From Candidatus Izemoplasmatales bacterium (GTDB lineage: Bacteria; Bacillota_I; Bacilli_A; Izemoplasmatales; Hujiaoplasmataceae): 11,574 bases of DNA. The notes below the pieces were generated by a model. That model saw only the letters and a program-made list of their open reading frames with translations. It was not told where the DNA came from and made no database searches. Both the position numbers and the translations under genes were made by a program. Shown here one piece after another: positions 1 to 7,226 of the stretch (position 1 is its first letter; every line of letters starts with the position of its first letter). Location of the stretch: the NCBI GenBank assembly GCA_028699855.1, contig JAQVTV010000020.1:1-11574 (forward strand). The letters are read 5' to 3'.

Positions 1-491
1 TTCTGCTCAATTTCAGTCGTGATAAACTCGTCGATGACGATGCGCTTGAACAAGCGATTGCATCCGGTTTGATTCGAAAATATGTGACTGATTTCCCGAA
101 CCCGAAAACAGCGCAGATGCAAAACGTCATCGCCATTCCTCATCTCGGAGCTTCAACCGAGGAATCGGAGGACAATTGCGCGTCCATGGCTGCGCGCCAG
201 CTCATCAGTTATGTTGAAAGCGGCACGATCATCAATTCGGTCAATTTTCCGAAGATTGTGCTCCCGCCGAAGGAGCGAATGAACCGCGTCATCATCCTCC
301 ACCGTGCCATCGATGGTTTCTTGACCAGCGTGATGAAGAAGCTCGAAGGCAAGATCGCGATTCAAAGCGTCGTCAATCAAGCGAATTCCGCTTATGGCGT
401 GACCGCCTTTGATACCAAGCAAACGATCACACCTGACGATCTATCGATGATCGATCACTTACCCGGTGTGATTCGCACCCGATTGGTATAA
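1..491 (+). CDS. serA: D-3-phosphoglycerate dehydrogenase, C-terminal part (5' truncated by window)
   Basis: This is the last 162 codons of a phosphoglycerate dehydrogenase, read in the frame starting at position 3. The enzyme oxidises 3-phosphoglycerate to 3-phosphohydroxypyruvate with NAD+, the first step of serine synthesis in the cytoplasm. The opening LLNFSRDKLVDDDAL is the late nucleotide-binding-domain stretch of this 2-hydroxyacid dehydrogenase family. IPHLGASTEESEDNCA follows, and its His (codon 141-143) is the family's catalytic general acid/base. The segment NSVNFP leads into a C-terminal ACT-like domain (from about position 280), ending in PGVIRTRLV; in this family that domain serves regulation or oligomerisation. 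It ends with TAA at 489-491 and is followed by a strong terminator, so it is a separate unit from the sugar genes downstream. Identification is firm; only the N-terminal portion is missing. Confidence 0.93.
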   Translation, partial: LLNFSRDKLVDDDALEQAIASGLIRKYVTDFPNPKTAQMQNVIAIPHLGASTEESEDNCASMAARQLISYVESGTIINSVNFPKIVLPPKERMNRVIILHRAIDGFLTSVMKKLEGKIAIQSVVNQANSAYGVTAFDTKQTITPDDLSMIDHLPGVIRTRLV

Positions 492-509
492 TCACAGATA
501 TGTACATCG

Positions 510-535
510 CCTCCGGAGTTTCCGGAGGTTTTTTT
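510..535 (+). terminator. Rho-independent terminator after serA
   Basis: A perfect 8-bp stem CCTCCGGA (510-517) pairs with TCCGGAGG (521-528) across a 3-nt loop and is followed by seven T residues (529-535). It lies 19 nt after the serA stop and separates serA from the next transcription unit. Confidence 0.93.
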
Positions 536-624
536 GTGGATTGGATCAGGAGATCATCCATGCGTTGGCAGGTGTATGAGTTGCGAAACACCGGACAAAA
601 TCATCCTATTATTGGAAATGACTC
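536..624. other. Intergenic stretch without a convincing gene
   Basis: This is the upstream half of the serA-isomerase gap. It contains a 25-codon ORF (560-637) preceded by AGGAG, but that ORF has no promoter of its own, starts downstream of the serA terminator and runs into the isomerase promoter. No RNA gene or strong hairpin is visible. Confidence 0.4.
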
Positions 625-645
625 AAATGTATTATAAATGTATTG
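625..645 (+). promoter_or_regulatory. Direct-repeat operator candidate upstream of the isomerase gene
   Basis: Two copies of AAATGTATT (625-633 and 636-644) lie 11 bp apart, so they face the same side of the helix. The last TT of the second copy forms the start of the -35 box at 643. The same arrangement occurs at 3247-3267 with one mismatch in 21 bases, and the half-site recurs inverted in the gntR promoter. This suggests a shared regulator-binding site, plausibly for the encoded GntR protein, but binding is inferred. Confidence 0.6.
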
Positions 646-671
646 AAATAATGTGGCATCACTGATATAAT
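643..671 (+). promoter_or_regulatory. Sigma-A-type promoter for the isomerase gene
   Basis: TTGAAA (643-648) and TATAAT (666-671) are separated by exactly 17 bp, with an extended -10 TG at 663-664. The expected transcript start near 678 gives a leader of roughly 22 nt carrying the ribosome binding site AAGGAGG (688-694), 6 nt before the ATG. Confidence 0.88.
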
Positions 672-700
672 AATGATGAACATGAATAAGGAGGGGGATC

Positions 701-2419
701 ATGAAGTATCTCGATTTTAGAAGTGAATACGATAAGTTTCCCAAAACACGGATTTTCGGATATACAGATCAGGTATGGTCTCGCGTTTCTCAGATCGCTG
801 ATAAGATCCAGAAAATGACCGGCGTAATCGCAATGGAGACTTATCCGGGAGTCATGATTTCTGATATCGAAAGCACCATTCTCTCTCAACTTCAAGGTTA
901 TGATATCATCCATATCGAAAAATGCCGCAAACCCCTGAAGGCGTTGGCGCGTTTGCTTGATCCATTATTGACGGATGACCGCGTTTTCGGCATGATGAAT
1001 ACGCTCATGATTGAAGATCTCTATGACATGGACGCGATCGCCAAAATCAAGAGACAATGCATGAACACCAGCCGAAACACGATTATCATCGGGTTTGGCG
1101 CGAGCATGATCCCTTATGACCATTTGCTATATTTTGATATCACCCGTTGGGAAATCCAATTGAGATTCCGTCAAGGAATGGCGAACTTCACCGCAGACAA
1201 CCCGGGAGAAGATCCTCTACGCAAATTCAAGCGCGGCTACTTTGTGGAATGGCGGATTGCCGACCGCATCAAAAAAAGTCATTTGTCGCACAGCGATTAC
1301 ATCATCGACGCACATCGCGTCGGATCCTATACCATGATTACGCAGGAAGCATGGCAACACGGCCTCAACCGCCTCTCGCAACAACCTTTCCGACTCATTC
1401 CGTATTTTGATCCCGGTGTGTGGGGCGGTGATTGGATGCAAGAAGTCTGCGGTCTCGATGACAACAAACTGAACTATGCCTGGGCGTTCGATGGCGTACC
1501 CGAAGAAAACGCGCTCTGCCTGCAATTCGACGATGCACTCTTCGAGTTTCCCGCGATCAATCTCGTGTTTTTCCGTCCGATAGAACTATTAGGAAAGCGC
1601 GTATTTGAGCGATTTGGCACTGAGTATCCGATTCGCTTCGATTTCCTTGATACGATGAATGGCGGAAACCTTTCGCTTCAAGTCCATCCGCTGCCGAAAT
1701 ATATCCGCGATACCTTCGGCATGGATTATACACAGGATGAATCCTACTATATTCTCGATGCCGGACCCGATAGCGTAGTCTACCTCGGTTTAAAAGAAGG
1801 CGTGAAGCCGGAAGCATTGATTTCCGACCTCGAAAAGGCTAACCGTGGACAAGGTGGATTTGATGACGAAAAATACATCAATCGCTTTCCGGCCAAAAAA
1901 CATGACCACTTTCTTATTCCTGCAGGGACGATTCACTGTAGCGGAAAAGACACCATGGTCCTTGAAATCAGTTCGACACCCTATATTTTTACCTTCAAAT
2001 TATGGGACTGGGACCGGCTCGGACTCGATGGCTTGCCCCGCCCCGTTCATATCAATCACGGCAAGGAAGTGATTCAATATGATCGTACGACCTCATGGGT
2101 CCAGGAGAATCTGATCAATCGTTTCGAGAAAATCTCGGAGATCGAAGAGAAAACCGGGCTCCATGAACTGGAGTTCATCGAAACGCGGCGTTTCACGTTT
2201 ATGGACAAAATCACCGTTAAGACTCATGAATCGTTTGCCCAGTGCAATCTCATCTCCGGACGCGCCGCCATTATCACCTCGGAAAACGGAAGCTTCGCTC
2301 CGTTCGAGGTCCATTATGCGGAGACATTCGTCATTCCCGAAACCATCAAACGTTTTTCCATCGCTCCGAAGTATCCGGGAGACACATGCATGCTCATCCA
2401 AGCCTTCGTCCGGTCATGA
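701..2419 (+). CDS. Two-domain class I mannose-6-phosphate isomerase-like protein
   Basis: The 572-residue protein carries a C-terminal type I phosphomannose isomerase (cupin) domain, expected to interconvert mannose-6-phosphate and fructose-6-phosphate in the cytoplasm. The domain starts near residue 230 (YFDPGVWGGDW, like the family's F-x-x-x-IWGG opening). It shows the metal ligands in order: Gln327 and His329 in LSLQVHP, Glu347 in DESYYIL, and His412 in IPAGTIHC. Ordinary bacterial ManA proteins are about 310-390 residues, so about 200 residues are extra at the N-terminus. That region has VIAMETYPGVMISDIEST (about 43-59), placed where a P-loop would be but without GK(S/T), then YFDITRWEIQ (about 144-153) and KRGYFVEWRIADR (about 177-189). 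I read it as a degenerate nucleoside-kinase-like domain, as in other long ManA proteins; this is an inference. The start is set by AAGGAGG 6 nt upstream. The promoter shares its operator with the transporter operon, suggesting that it processes the imported sugar. The exact substrate is not proven. Confidence 0.85.
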   Translation: MKYLDFRSEYDKFPKTRIFGYTDQVWSRVSQIADKIQKMTGVIAMETYPGVMISDIESTILSQLQGYDIIHIEKCRKPLKALARLLDPLLTDDRVFGMMNTLMIEDLYDMDAIAKIKRQCMNTSRNTIIIGFGASMIPYDHLLYFDITRWEIQLRFRQGMANFTADNPGEDPLRKFKRGYFVEWRIADRIKKSHLSHSDYIIDAHRVGSYTMITQEAWQHGLNRLSQQPFRLIPYFDPGVWGGDWMQEVCGLDDNKLNYAWAFDGVPEENALCLQFDDALFEFPAINLVFFRPIELLGKRVFERFGTEYPIRFDFLDTMNGGNLSLQVHPLPKYIRDTFGMDYTQDESYYILDAGPDSVVYLGLKEGVKPEALISDLEKANRGQGGFDDEKYINRFPAKKHDHFLIPAGTIHCSGKDTMVLEISSTPYIFTFKLWDWDRLGLDGLPRPVHINHGKEVIQYDRTTSWVQENLINRFEKISEIEEKTGLHELEFIETRRFTFMDKITVKTHESFAQCNLISGRAAIITSENGSFAPFEVHYAETFVIPETIKRFSIAPKYPGDTCMLIQAFVRS

Positions 2420-2431
2420 TCACATTCACGA

Positions 2432-2460
2432 TTGAATATGTTACATACATTTGCTATAAT
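2432..2460 (+). promoter_or_regulatory. Promoter of the GntR regulator gene
   Basis: TTGAAT (2432-2437) and TATAAT (2455-2460) are spaced 17 bp apart, with an extended -10 TG at 2452-2453. It begins 13 nt after the isomerase stop codon. The predicted start near 2467 leaves a very short leader of about 13 nt that still holds AAGGA (2466-2470). Confidence 0.8.
2437..2452. promoter_or_regulatory. Candidate autoregulatory operator inside the gntR promoter spacer
   Basis: The spacer between -35 and -10 contains the perfect inverted repeat TATGT-T-ACATA (2437-2447). It also contains ATACATTT (2445-2452), the reverse complement of the AAATGTAT half-site found doubled at 625-645 and 3247-3267. A protein bound here would block RNA polymerase, consistent with autorepression by the GntR protein. 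Binding is inferred from position and sequence only. Confidence 0.5.
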
Positions 2461-2479
2461 GGGTCAAGGAAGTGATGAT

Positions 2480-3205
2480 ATGAAAGTCGATATCTCGAGT
2501 AATCAACCGTTTTATCTACAGATTCGCAATGATCTCAAACAAAAAATCGAAAGCGGCGAATGGCGCGAAGGCGCGCTCATTCCCTCGGAAAACGATTTAT
2601 CGGAAGCTTACGGCGTCAGCCGTGTGACCATCCGTTCGGCAATCAAGGAGTTGGTCAATGAACGCTATTTGATCCGACGTCCCGGTTTTGGTACCATGGT
2701 CTTTCAAAACAAGGAATCTCTTTCCAATTTCACGCTCGTGCGTTCGTTCACCAACGAGATGAAGGAAATGGGGATCATGAGTCGAACGCTCGAGAGCGAG
2801 TTCGAGTGGATTAAGGCCGATTTGAAGCTCGCCCAGATTTTCGGCATCGAAGAAGGAGATCCATTATACAATCTCAGAAGAGTCAGAGGAGACAATGTCC
2901 CGATTCTCTATTCCGACACCTATCTTTTACCCGTCATCGAGATCAGCGATGATGTGTGTTTGGGCTCTTTGTATCAATATTTGGCCAAAAAGGGAATATT
3001 CTTTGACCACTTTGAAGAAAAGGTCTCAGCGGTGAAAGCACCTCGTGAAATCACCCAGAAGCTCAAAATCTATTATGATGCACCGCAACTCAAACGGATC
3101 CGTTACAGTTATGATGAAAACAACCGCCTCTTAGAGTACACCGAAACGTATTATAATTCTTTATTATATGAGTATCGCACCTCGATATCCTATCGCAAGA
3201 AGTAG
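2480..3205 (+). CDS. GntR-family (HutC/UTRA) transcriptional regulator
   Basis: This 241-residue protein is a typical HutC-subfamily regulator. Residues about 9-75 form the winged helix-turn-helix: QPFYLQIRNDLKQKIESG leads in, then PSENDLSEAYGVSRVTIRSAIKEL (35-58) and a wing around RRPGFGTMV. Residues about 88-235 form a UTRA effector domain (LYNLRRVRGDNVPILYSDTYL in its core, LLEYTETYYNS near the end), which in this family binds a sugar, sugar phosphate or similar small ligand that controls DNA binding. I chose ATG 2480 because AAGGA sits 9 nt upstream and because the in-frame TTG at 2432 lies inside the promoter's -35 region. Its position between the isomerase and the transporter operon, and shared repeat motifs at three promoters, make it the likely local regulator. 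The ligand is unknown; a phosphorylated mannose-like sugar is a guess. Confidence 0.92.
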   Translation: MKVDISSNQPFYLQIRNDLKQKIESGEWREGALIPSENDLSEAYGVSRVTIRSAIKELVNERYLIRRPGFGTMVFQNKESLSNFTLVRSFTNEMKEMGIMSRTLESEFEWIKADLKLAQIFGIEEGDPLYNLRRVRGDNVPILYSDTYLLPVIEISDDVCLGSLYQYLAKKGIFFDHFEEKVSAVKAPREITQKLKIYYDAPQLKRIRYSYDENNRLLEYTETYYNSLLYEYRTSISYRKK

Positions 3206-3222
3206 TCTTCTTGCTTTTTTTT
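3195..3222 (+). terminator. Rho-independent terminator overlapping the gntR stop codon
   Basis: An 8-bp perfect stem GCAAGAAG (3195-3202) pairs with CTTCTTGC (3207-3214), followed by eight T residues (3215-3222). The 4-nt loop TAGT contains the gntR stop codon itself, so the 5' arm encodes the last residues of the protein. Confidence 0.9.
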
Positions 3223-3246
3223 GCGTTATTTTAAACAGAAAATATT

Positions 3247-3267
3247 AAATGTATTAAAAATGTATTG
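3247..3267 (+). promoter_or_regulatory. Direct-repeat operator candidate upstream of the long operon
   Basis: AAATGTATT occurs at 3247-3255 and 3258-3266, an 11-bp period. The block matches 625-645 at 20 of 21 positions, and its second copy ends in the first two bases of the -35 box, exactly as at the isomerase promoter. This implies joint control of the two units. Confidence 0.6.
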
Positions 3268-3293
3268 TAATGAAAGCGCCCACATGGTATACT
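3265..3293 (+). promoter_or_regulatory. Promoter of the propeller-transporter operon
   Basis: TTGTAA (3265-3270) and TATACT (3288-3293) are 17 bp apart, with an extended -10 TG at 3285-3286. The expected start near 3300 gives a leader of about 30 nt. No comparable promoter or any terminator is visible in the gaps between the downstream genes, so the genes from 3331 onward are likely one transcript. Confidence 0.85.
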
Positions 3294-3330
3294 ATCTATA
3301 AGATTTGCGGCCTTGGGGGTGACTCACAGG

Positions 3331-5415
3331 ATGAAAACACCTTTCTTTTCTTTCGGTATCATCCTGCTCTTCCTACTGATGGGCTGCTCCGGGGGTACGA
3401 CTGTGACCTTGCCAGCATGTACGTATCAGTTTTCGGGGACCGAGGGAGAGCGCATCTCAATTCAGAGTCTTTCGTCCGAGACTTCCAAAATCGATGGAAA
3501 TGTCGATTATTTTGTGCATCCGTGCAAACCTGAGGCAGAATATCCTTTGCGCTTTTATGAGTCGAAAATCAAAAGTCACGTCTTCTTTGTCAGCTTTGAC
3601 AAGATTTATCCCATTTCGCTCATCCGATGGTTCAATCCATCATCCGCTGACACCTTGATTGAATCCGTATCAGTCGATGTGTCCTTGAATGGTCTTGCTT
3701 ACACCCGCGTACGCTCAAATCAACCTCTGACAGAAGGATTGAATGCCGTTTCGCTGTCCGAGGTGAGCGCGAAATATATCCGTTTCACTTTTCCTGCGAC
3801 GGCAGATGCCACCTACACCCTAGCGCATCTTGAGTTCATCCTCGATATGGGTTTGATCGTCGAAGAAGATATGGATTGGACCCTTGCATTTCAACGATAT
3901 GAGTACTGGACAGGCGCAGACGGGATATTTTCGTTCAATCTGCTCGGTGACGACCGCATCGGCGCGGATCGGTCCAAGACGGCATTTATCTTCAGCGATA
4001 CTTTCACGGGAGCAGTCAACCCCTTCAACAACGTCCGCAATAGCATGCGCTTGATCAATAATTCTCTGGGTTATTACAACGGGGACAGCGACATCGCCTC
4101 AGGGATGCGTTTCGAATACCCCGTCAACGCATCGAATCAATCTCAAAGCGCCTTTGAACCGACGGAATATCTCGGTTATCAGGCGTCGAATCTGCTCGAC
4201 GCCTACGGCTTGGATATCTCCTATGATCCCGAAGGGAAATTGACGAATACCGCCAATGGCATCATGTGGAAAGCACCTTTCAGAAGCGGCATCGAGCTCA
4301 TCTTCGATTTTCAGAGTGAGGTCTCGCTTGAAACGATATATATATGGAATTTCAATGAAACGCCGGGGCTTGGTGTTTCCGACTTCCGGTTGTTCGCATC
4401 CGCCGACGGCGAGTCTTGGGTCTTGATTGATACATATTCCATGGCCCAGGCAAGCGGTAATCCCGATGAATCCTATTCCTTATCGATATCCATTCCGTCA
4501 CAGACCGTTCTGAAGCTCAAGTTGGAAGTGCTATCGAGTCACGATGATGAGATGGTCGGTTTGGGAAAAATCGTGTTTATCGATCATGATTCGATGCCTT
4601 TGTTTGCCCAGGTCAGCACTACAGACACATCGCCTGAAATCACGGGTAACGAGCTGACGGCACGGTTATGGCTTCAAGACGGCATCGTGCTGGGCAACGA
4701 TTTCTATTGTTTTCCGATTCTCGTCAAAGATACGCCTGAGGCGTTCGAAGTATTCCGGGTCGGAATGATCCATACGCCGATCGAAGCGGACCGGTTCGTC
4801 TATGAAGACGCGACATACATGACTTCGCCACTCATGAGTTTCACGCCCGAGGGCGGAATCATCTATTTCGGAGCGGGCGTGATGGACAACCGTCCGCAAG
4901 ATGGCTACATCTATGTCTACGGCTACCTCGATCTCAATGGTCGTCATCTCATCGTTTCCCGCACCACCGAGGAAGATTTCACCCACTTCAACCATTGGGA
5001 ATACTTTGATGGTTCGGGCTGGTCCCGTGACATCAATCAATCCTACCCCTTGATCGACAAAGTGTCTGCAGAACTCAGCGTAACGTATATGGATCAAGGT
5101 CTGTTTGCCGGAAAGTATATGCTGGTAGTCACGGAGCACACGGTGAGCAGTCGCATCGTCTATGCGCTGTCCGATACCCCCTATGGAACTTTTGGTGCAT
5201 ATCAGCTGCTCTATCAATCGATTGAACACACCCTCTATCGCGGGGCGATCACCTATAACGCCAAAATGCATGCGCACTTGAGTGAGCCGGGAAGTTACTT
5301 GATTTCGTATAACGTCAATTCGACCTCGCCTGCCGCATTGTATAATGCCAATGTGTATCGACCGCGATTCATCCGCGTTACAGAAGTCAAACCCATGGAG
5401 GACAACGATTCATGA
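3331..5415 (+). CDS. Secreted lipoprotein, predicted beta-propeller with discoidin-like domains (DUF5005/DUF4185-like)
   Basis: The 694-residue protein begins with a lipoprotein signal (MKTPFFSFGIILLFLLMGC, Cys19 in lipobox LLMGC), so it should be anchored outside the membrane. Residues about 80-172 resemble an F5/8 type C (discoidin) beta-sandwich. From about 182 a repeated beta-rich fold begins: WTGADGIFSFNL (Asp197), FIFSDTFTG (Asp223) and NNSLGYYN. It is interrupted by a second discoidin-like stretch (about 315-417), then resumes with LWLQDGI (Asp450), DGYIYVYGY (Asp524), WEYFDG (Asp560), ELSV (Glu581) and YNAKMHAHLS to VYRPRFIRV. This pattern recalls DUF5005/DUF4185 and five-bladed propellers of GH43/GH32/GH117-type enzymes; family assignment is from memory and tentative. 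ATG 3331 is preceded by GGGGGTGA at 8 nt; an upstream in-frame TTG (3313) would spoil the signal peptide. It overlaps the next gene, its paralog, by 4 nt. A role in binding or cleaving a glycan at the cell surface is inferred. Confidence 0.75.
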   Translation: MKTPFFSFGIILLFLLMGCSGGTTVTLPACTYQFSGTEGERISIQSLSSETSKIDGNVDYFVHPCKPEAEYPLRFYESKIKSHVFFVSFDKIYPISLIRWFNPSSADTLIESVSVDVSLNGLAYTRVRSNQPLTEGLNAVSLSEVSAKYIRFTFPATADATYTLAHLEFILDMGLIVEEDMDWTLAFQRYEYWTGADGIFSFNLLGDDRIGADRSKTAFIFSDTFTGAVNPFNNVRNSMRLINNSLGYYNGDSDIASGMRFEYPVNASNQSQSAFEPTEYLGYQASNLLDAYGLDISYDPEGKLTNTANGIMWKAPFRSGIELIFDFQSEVSLETIYIWNFNETPGLGVSDFRLFASADGESWVLIDTYSMAQASGNPDESYSLSISIPSQTVLKLKLEVLSSHDDEMVGLGKIVFIDHDSMPLFAQVSTTDTSPEITGNELTARLWLQDGIVLGNDFYCFPILVKDTPEAFEVFRVGMIHTPIEADRFVYEDATYMTSPLMSFTPEGGIIYFGAGVMDNRPQDGYIYVYGYLDLNGRHLIVSRTTEEDFTHFNHWEYFDGSGWSRDINQSYPLIDKVSAELSVTYMDQGLFAGKYMLVVTEHTVSSRIVYALSDTPYGTFGAYQLLYQSIEHTLYRGAITYNAKMHAHLSEPGSYLISYNVNSTSPAALYNANVYRPRFIRVTEVKPMEDNDS

Positions 5416-7208
5416 AAGTGATCAAAGAAGTGGTCTTGGACCAGGGAAGCCACACGCTCAAACTCGACAAAATCTACCCCATCGCATCGGTGGAAGGAAA
5501 CCACATTGCCCAGATTCGATACTTGGCCGACCACAAACCGGCAGTATCCGTCTATTCCGTGGTCTACGCCGATGAGATCGCACTCGACATCACTGCCAAG
5601 GATTCGATTCGCGTGATGCTCGGCAAAGGATACGTGGTTTCCATCGATCCCGTGTGGACGAAACGCTTTGCGAACCGTCAAGGCTGGGCCGGGGGGGATG
5701 GCATCTATTCGTTCAACCTCTCTACAGGCAACGACCAGTTCGATCAACACACGCCTGCCACCAACCTCTTTGTGTTTGGCGACACTTTGGTCGGCCGCAC
5801 CGACAAAATCACCAAACAACGCTATGAACCGCTGATCATGACAAACAACAGCATGGCCTATTTCGACAAGGGGCAGGATCAGGTGCACTTTCATTTGAAC
5901 CGCGGCGTGAAACAATCGATTGAATCCTTTTTCACTCTTGCCGATCGCGACAACCGCAAAGGGACGATTCCGGAAAACCTCGTGCAGGAGTCCGAGCGAC
6001 TCAAAGATCTCTTCTGGATGAGCAGTTTCCATCCCGAGACGGTGACGATCACTTTTGATCTCAATCAGAAAGTCGATGTGACGCATATCGATGTCTTGAA
6101 CTACTGGAGCCAAGAATCTCCGTCCTTATCTTCACGCGGAGTCAAAGTCCTGCAACTTTTCGGATCGCAAGAAGGAAAAAAATGGGACTTTATCGGTGAG
6201 TTTCAACTAAAACAGAGTTTTTCCGATGAAGATATTTCGACGATTCCCGTCGAGAAGATGTATCGCTACTTCAAGTTCGATATCAATCCTCATCCCGGAA
6301 TCGGGAATTACGAGGACGATTACGAAGAAGCTGTGTTCGCGTTGAAGCGTGTGTCTTTCTTCCATCATGCACGCAAGTACCGCGATATCCGTGTGGAAGC
6401 GTCGTCCATCATGCTTGACGAACCCGCCAACGCGTGGATTTGGCTTCAAGACGGTGTCGTGAGCCAGAACCACCTCTATTTCTTTCCTTATACCGTCGTC
6501 CAAGATCTCCAACAGCCTGAGGGCTTGCAGTTCGCCATCAAAGGGATCTCGATGATCAAAGTGCCAATCACGAACGAGAGGTTGATTTACCAACACCAGA
6601 GCCAAAGGCCTATACCCTTCCATGGCTTGCATCACGGAAGCGAATACGCGTTCGGCGGTGCGGTAATGGCCCAGACCAAGCAAGCGGGCTCAATCAATCC
6701 CGATGGCTATGTCTATATCTATGGCTACAAAACGACAATAGGACTCCGGCAAATGCTCGCCGCCCGCGTGAAAGAAGAAGATATCGAGTTGTTTGACCGA
6801 TGGGAATTTTATGATGGCACAGAGTGGGTCAGCGATTATCTGAAGGCCAAGCCGCTCTTAGACCATATTTCCACCGAGTTCAGCGTGTCTCGCGTCCTCG
6901 AAGGGGTCTACCAGGATTTATACCTCGTCGTCTTCACTTTCGATACGGATACCGCGCAAGTCGCTTTCGCGCTCGGGGAAACCCCGGTGGGGCCCTTCAC
7001 GGATCCGGTGATCATCTATCACACTCCGGAACAGGCGATATTTGGCAAAACCACCTATACGTATAATGCCAAAGCCCATCCCCAACTTTCGAAGAGTACG
7101 GATGTCCTGGTGACTTACAACACCAACACCTATTCATTCCCGCACAATATGGAGAATGCGGAAGTCTACAATCCCCGTTTCCTCCGTTTTAAGGATACGT
7201 CAAAATAG
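5412..7208 (+). CDS. Paralog of the preceding lipoprotein without a signal peptide (predicted cytoplasmic beta-propeller)
   Basis: This 598-residue protein parallels its upstream neighbour motif by motif: DKIYPI near residue 19, WAGGDGIYSFNL (Asp96), FVFGDTLVG (Asp124), NNSMAYFD, a discoidin-like insertion (about 205-318, with FDLNQKVDVTHIDVLNYW), WLQDGVV (Asp347), DGYVYIYGY (Asp431), WEFYDG (Asp468), EFSV (Glu489), YNAKAHPQLS (His556) and VYNPRFLRF at the end. Unlike its neighbour it starts MKVIKEVVLDQG, with no hydrophobic segment and no lipobox, and the N-terminal sandwich is shortened. The start is set by GGAGG (5397-5401), 10 nt upstream, and its ATG overlaps the upstream stop (ATGA), suggesting translational coupling. 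The acidic residues kept in both copies are candidates for an active site. I infer an intracellular glycan-processing enzyme acting on what the ABC importer brings in, but a non-enzymatic binding role is possible. Confidence 0.72.
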   Translation: MKVIKEVVLDQGSHTLKLDKIYPIASVEGNHIAQIRYLADHKPAVSVYSVVYADEIALDITAKDSIRVMLGKGYVVSIDPVWTKRFANRQGWAGGDGIYSFNLSTGNDQFDQHTPATNLFVFGDTLVGRTDKITKQRYEPLIMTNNSMAYFDKGQDQVHFHLNRGVKQSIESFFTLADRDNRKGTIPENLVQESERLKDLFWMSSFHPETVTITFDLNQKVDVTHIDVLNYWSQESPSLSSRGVKVLQLFGSQEGKKWDFIGEFQLKQSFSDEDISTIPVEKMYRYFKFDINPHPGIGNYEDDYEEAVFALKRVSFFHHARKYRDIRVEASSIMLDEPANAWIWLQDGVVSQNHLYFFPYTVVQDLQQPEGLQFAIKGISMIKVPITNERLIYQHQSQRPIPFHGLHHGSEYAFGGAVMAQTKQAGSINPDGYVYIYGYKTTIGLRQMLAARVKEEDIELFDRWEFYDGTEWVSDYLKAKPLLDHISTEFSVSRVLEGVYQDLYLVVFTFDTDTAQVAFALGETPVGPFTDPVIIYHTPEQAIFGKTTYTYNAKAHPQLSKSTDVLVTYNTNTYSFPHNMENAEVYNPRFLRFKDTSK

Positions 7209-7226
7209 TTTAAGAGGCACAGACGC

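Noticed and set aside
560-637. 25-codon ORF (starts MRWQVYELRN) with AGGAG upstream, between serA and the isomerase gene
   Set aside because: It lies after the serA terminator and upstream of the isomerase promoter, so it has no evident transcript, and its 3' end is the repeat operator. Without conservation data it is best treated as chance.
2432-2479. Longer gntR start at TTG 2432
   Set aside because: The extra 16 codons overlay the -35, spacer and -10 of the gntR promoter, and the GntR-family N-terminus fits the ATG at 2480.
4666-5277. 203-codon antisense ORF inside the lipoprotein gene
   Set aside because: No promoter, no ribosome binding site and no family features; it is the reverse shadow of conserved propeller motifs.
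5295-6113. 272-codon antisense ORF over the two propeller genes
   Set aside because: It lies opposite two well-supported overlapping coding genes with strong shared motifs, has no recognisable domain, and is typical of an open shadow frame in moderate-GC coding DNA.
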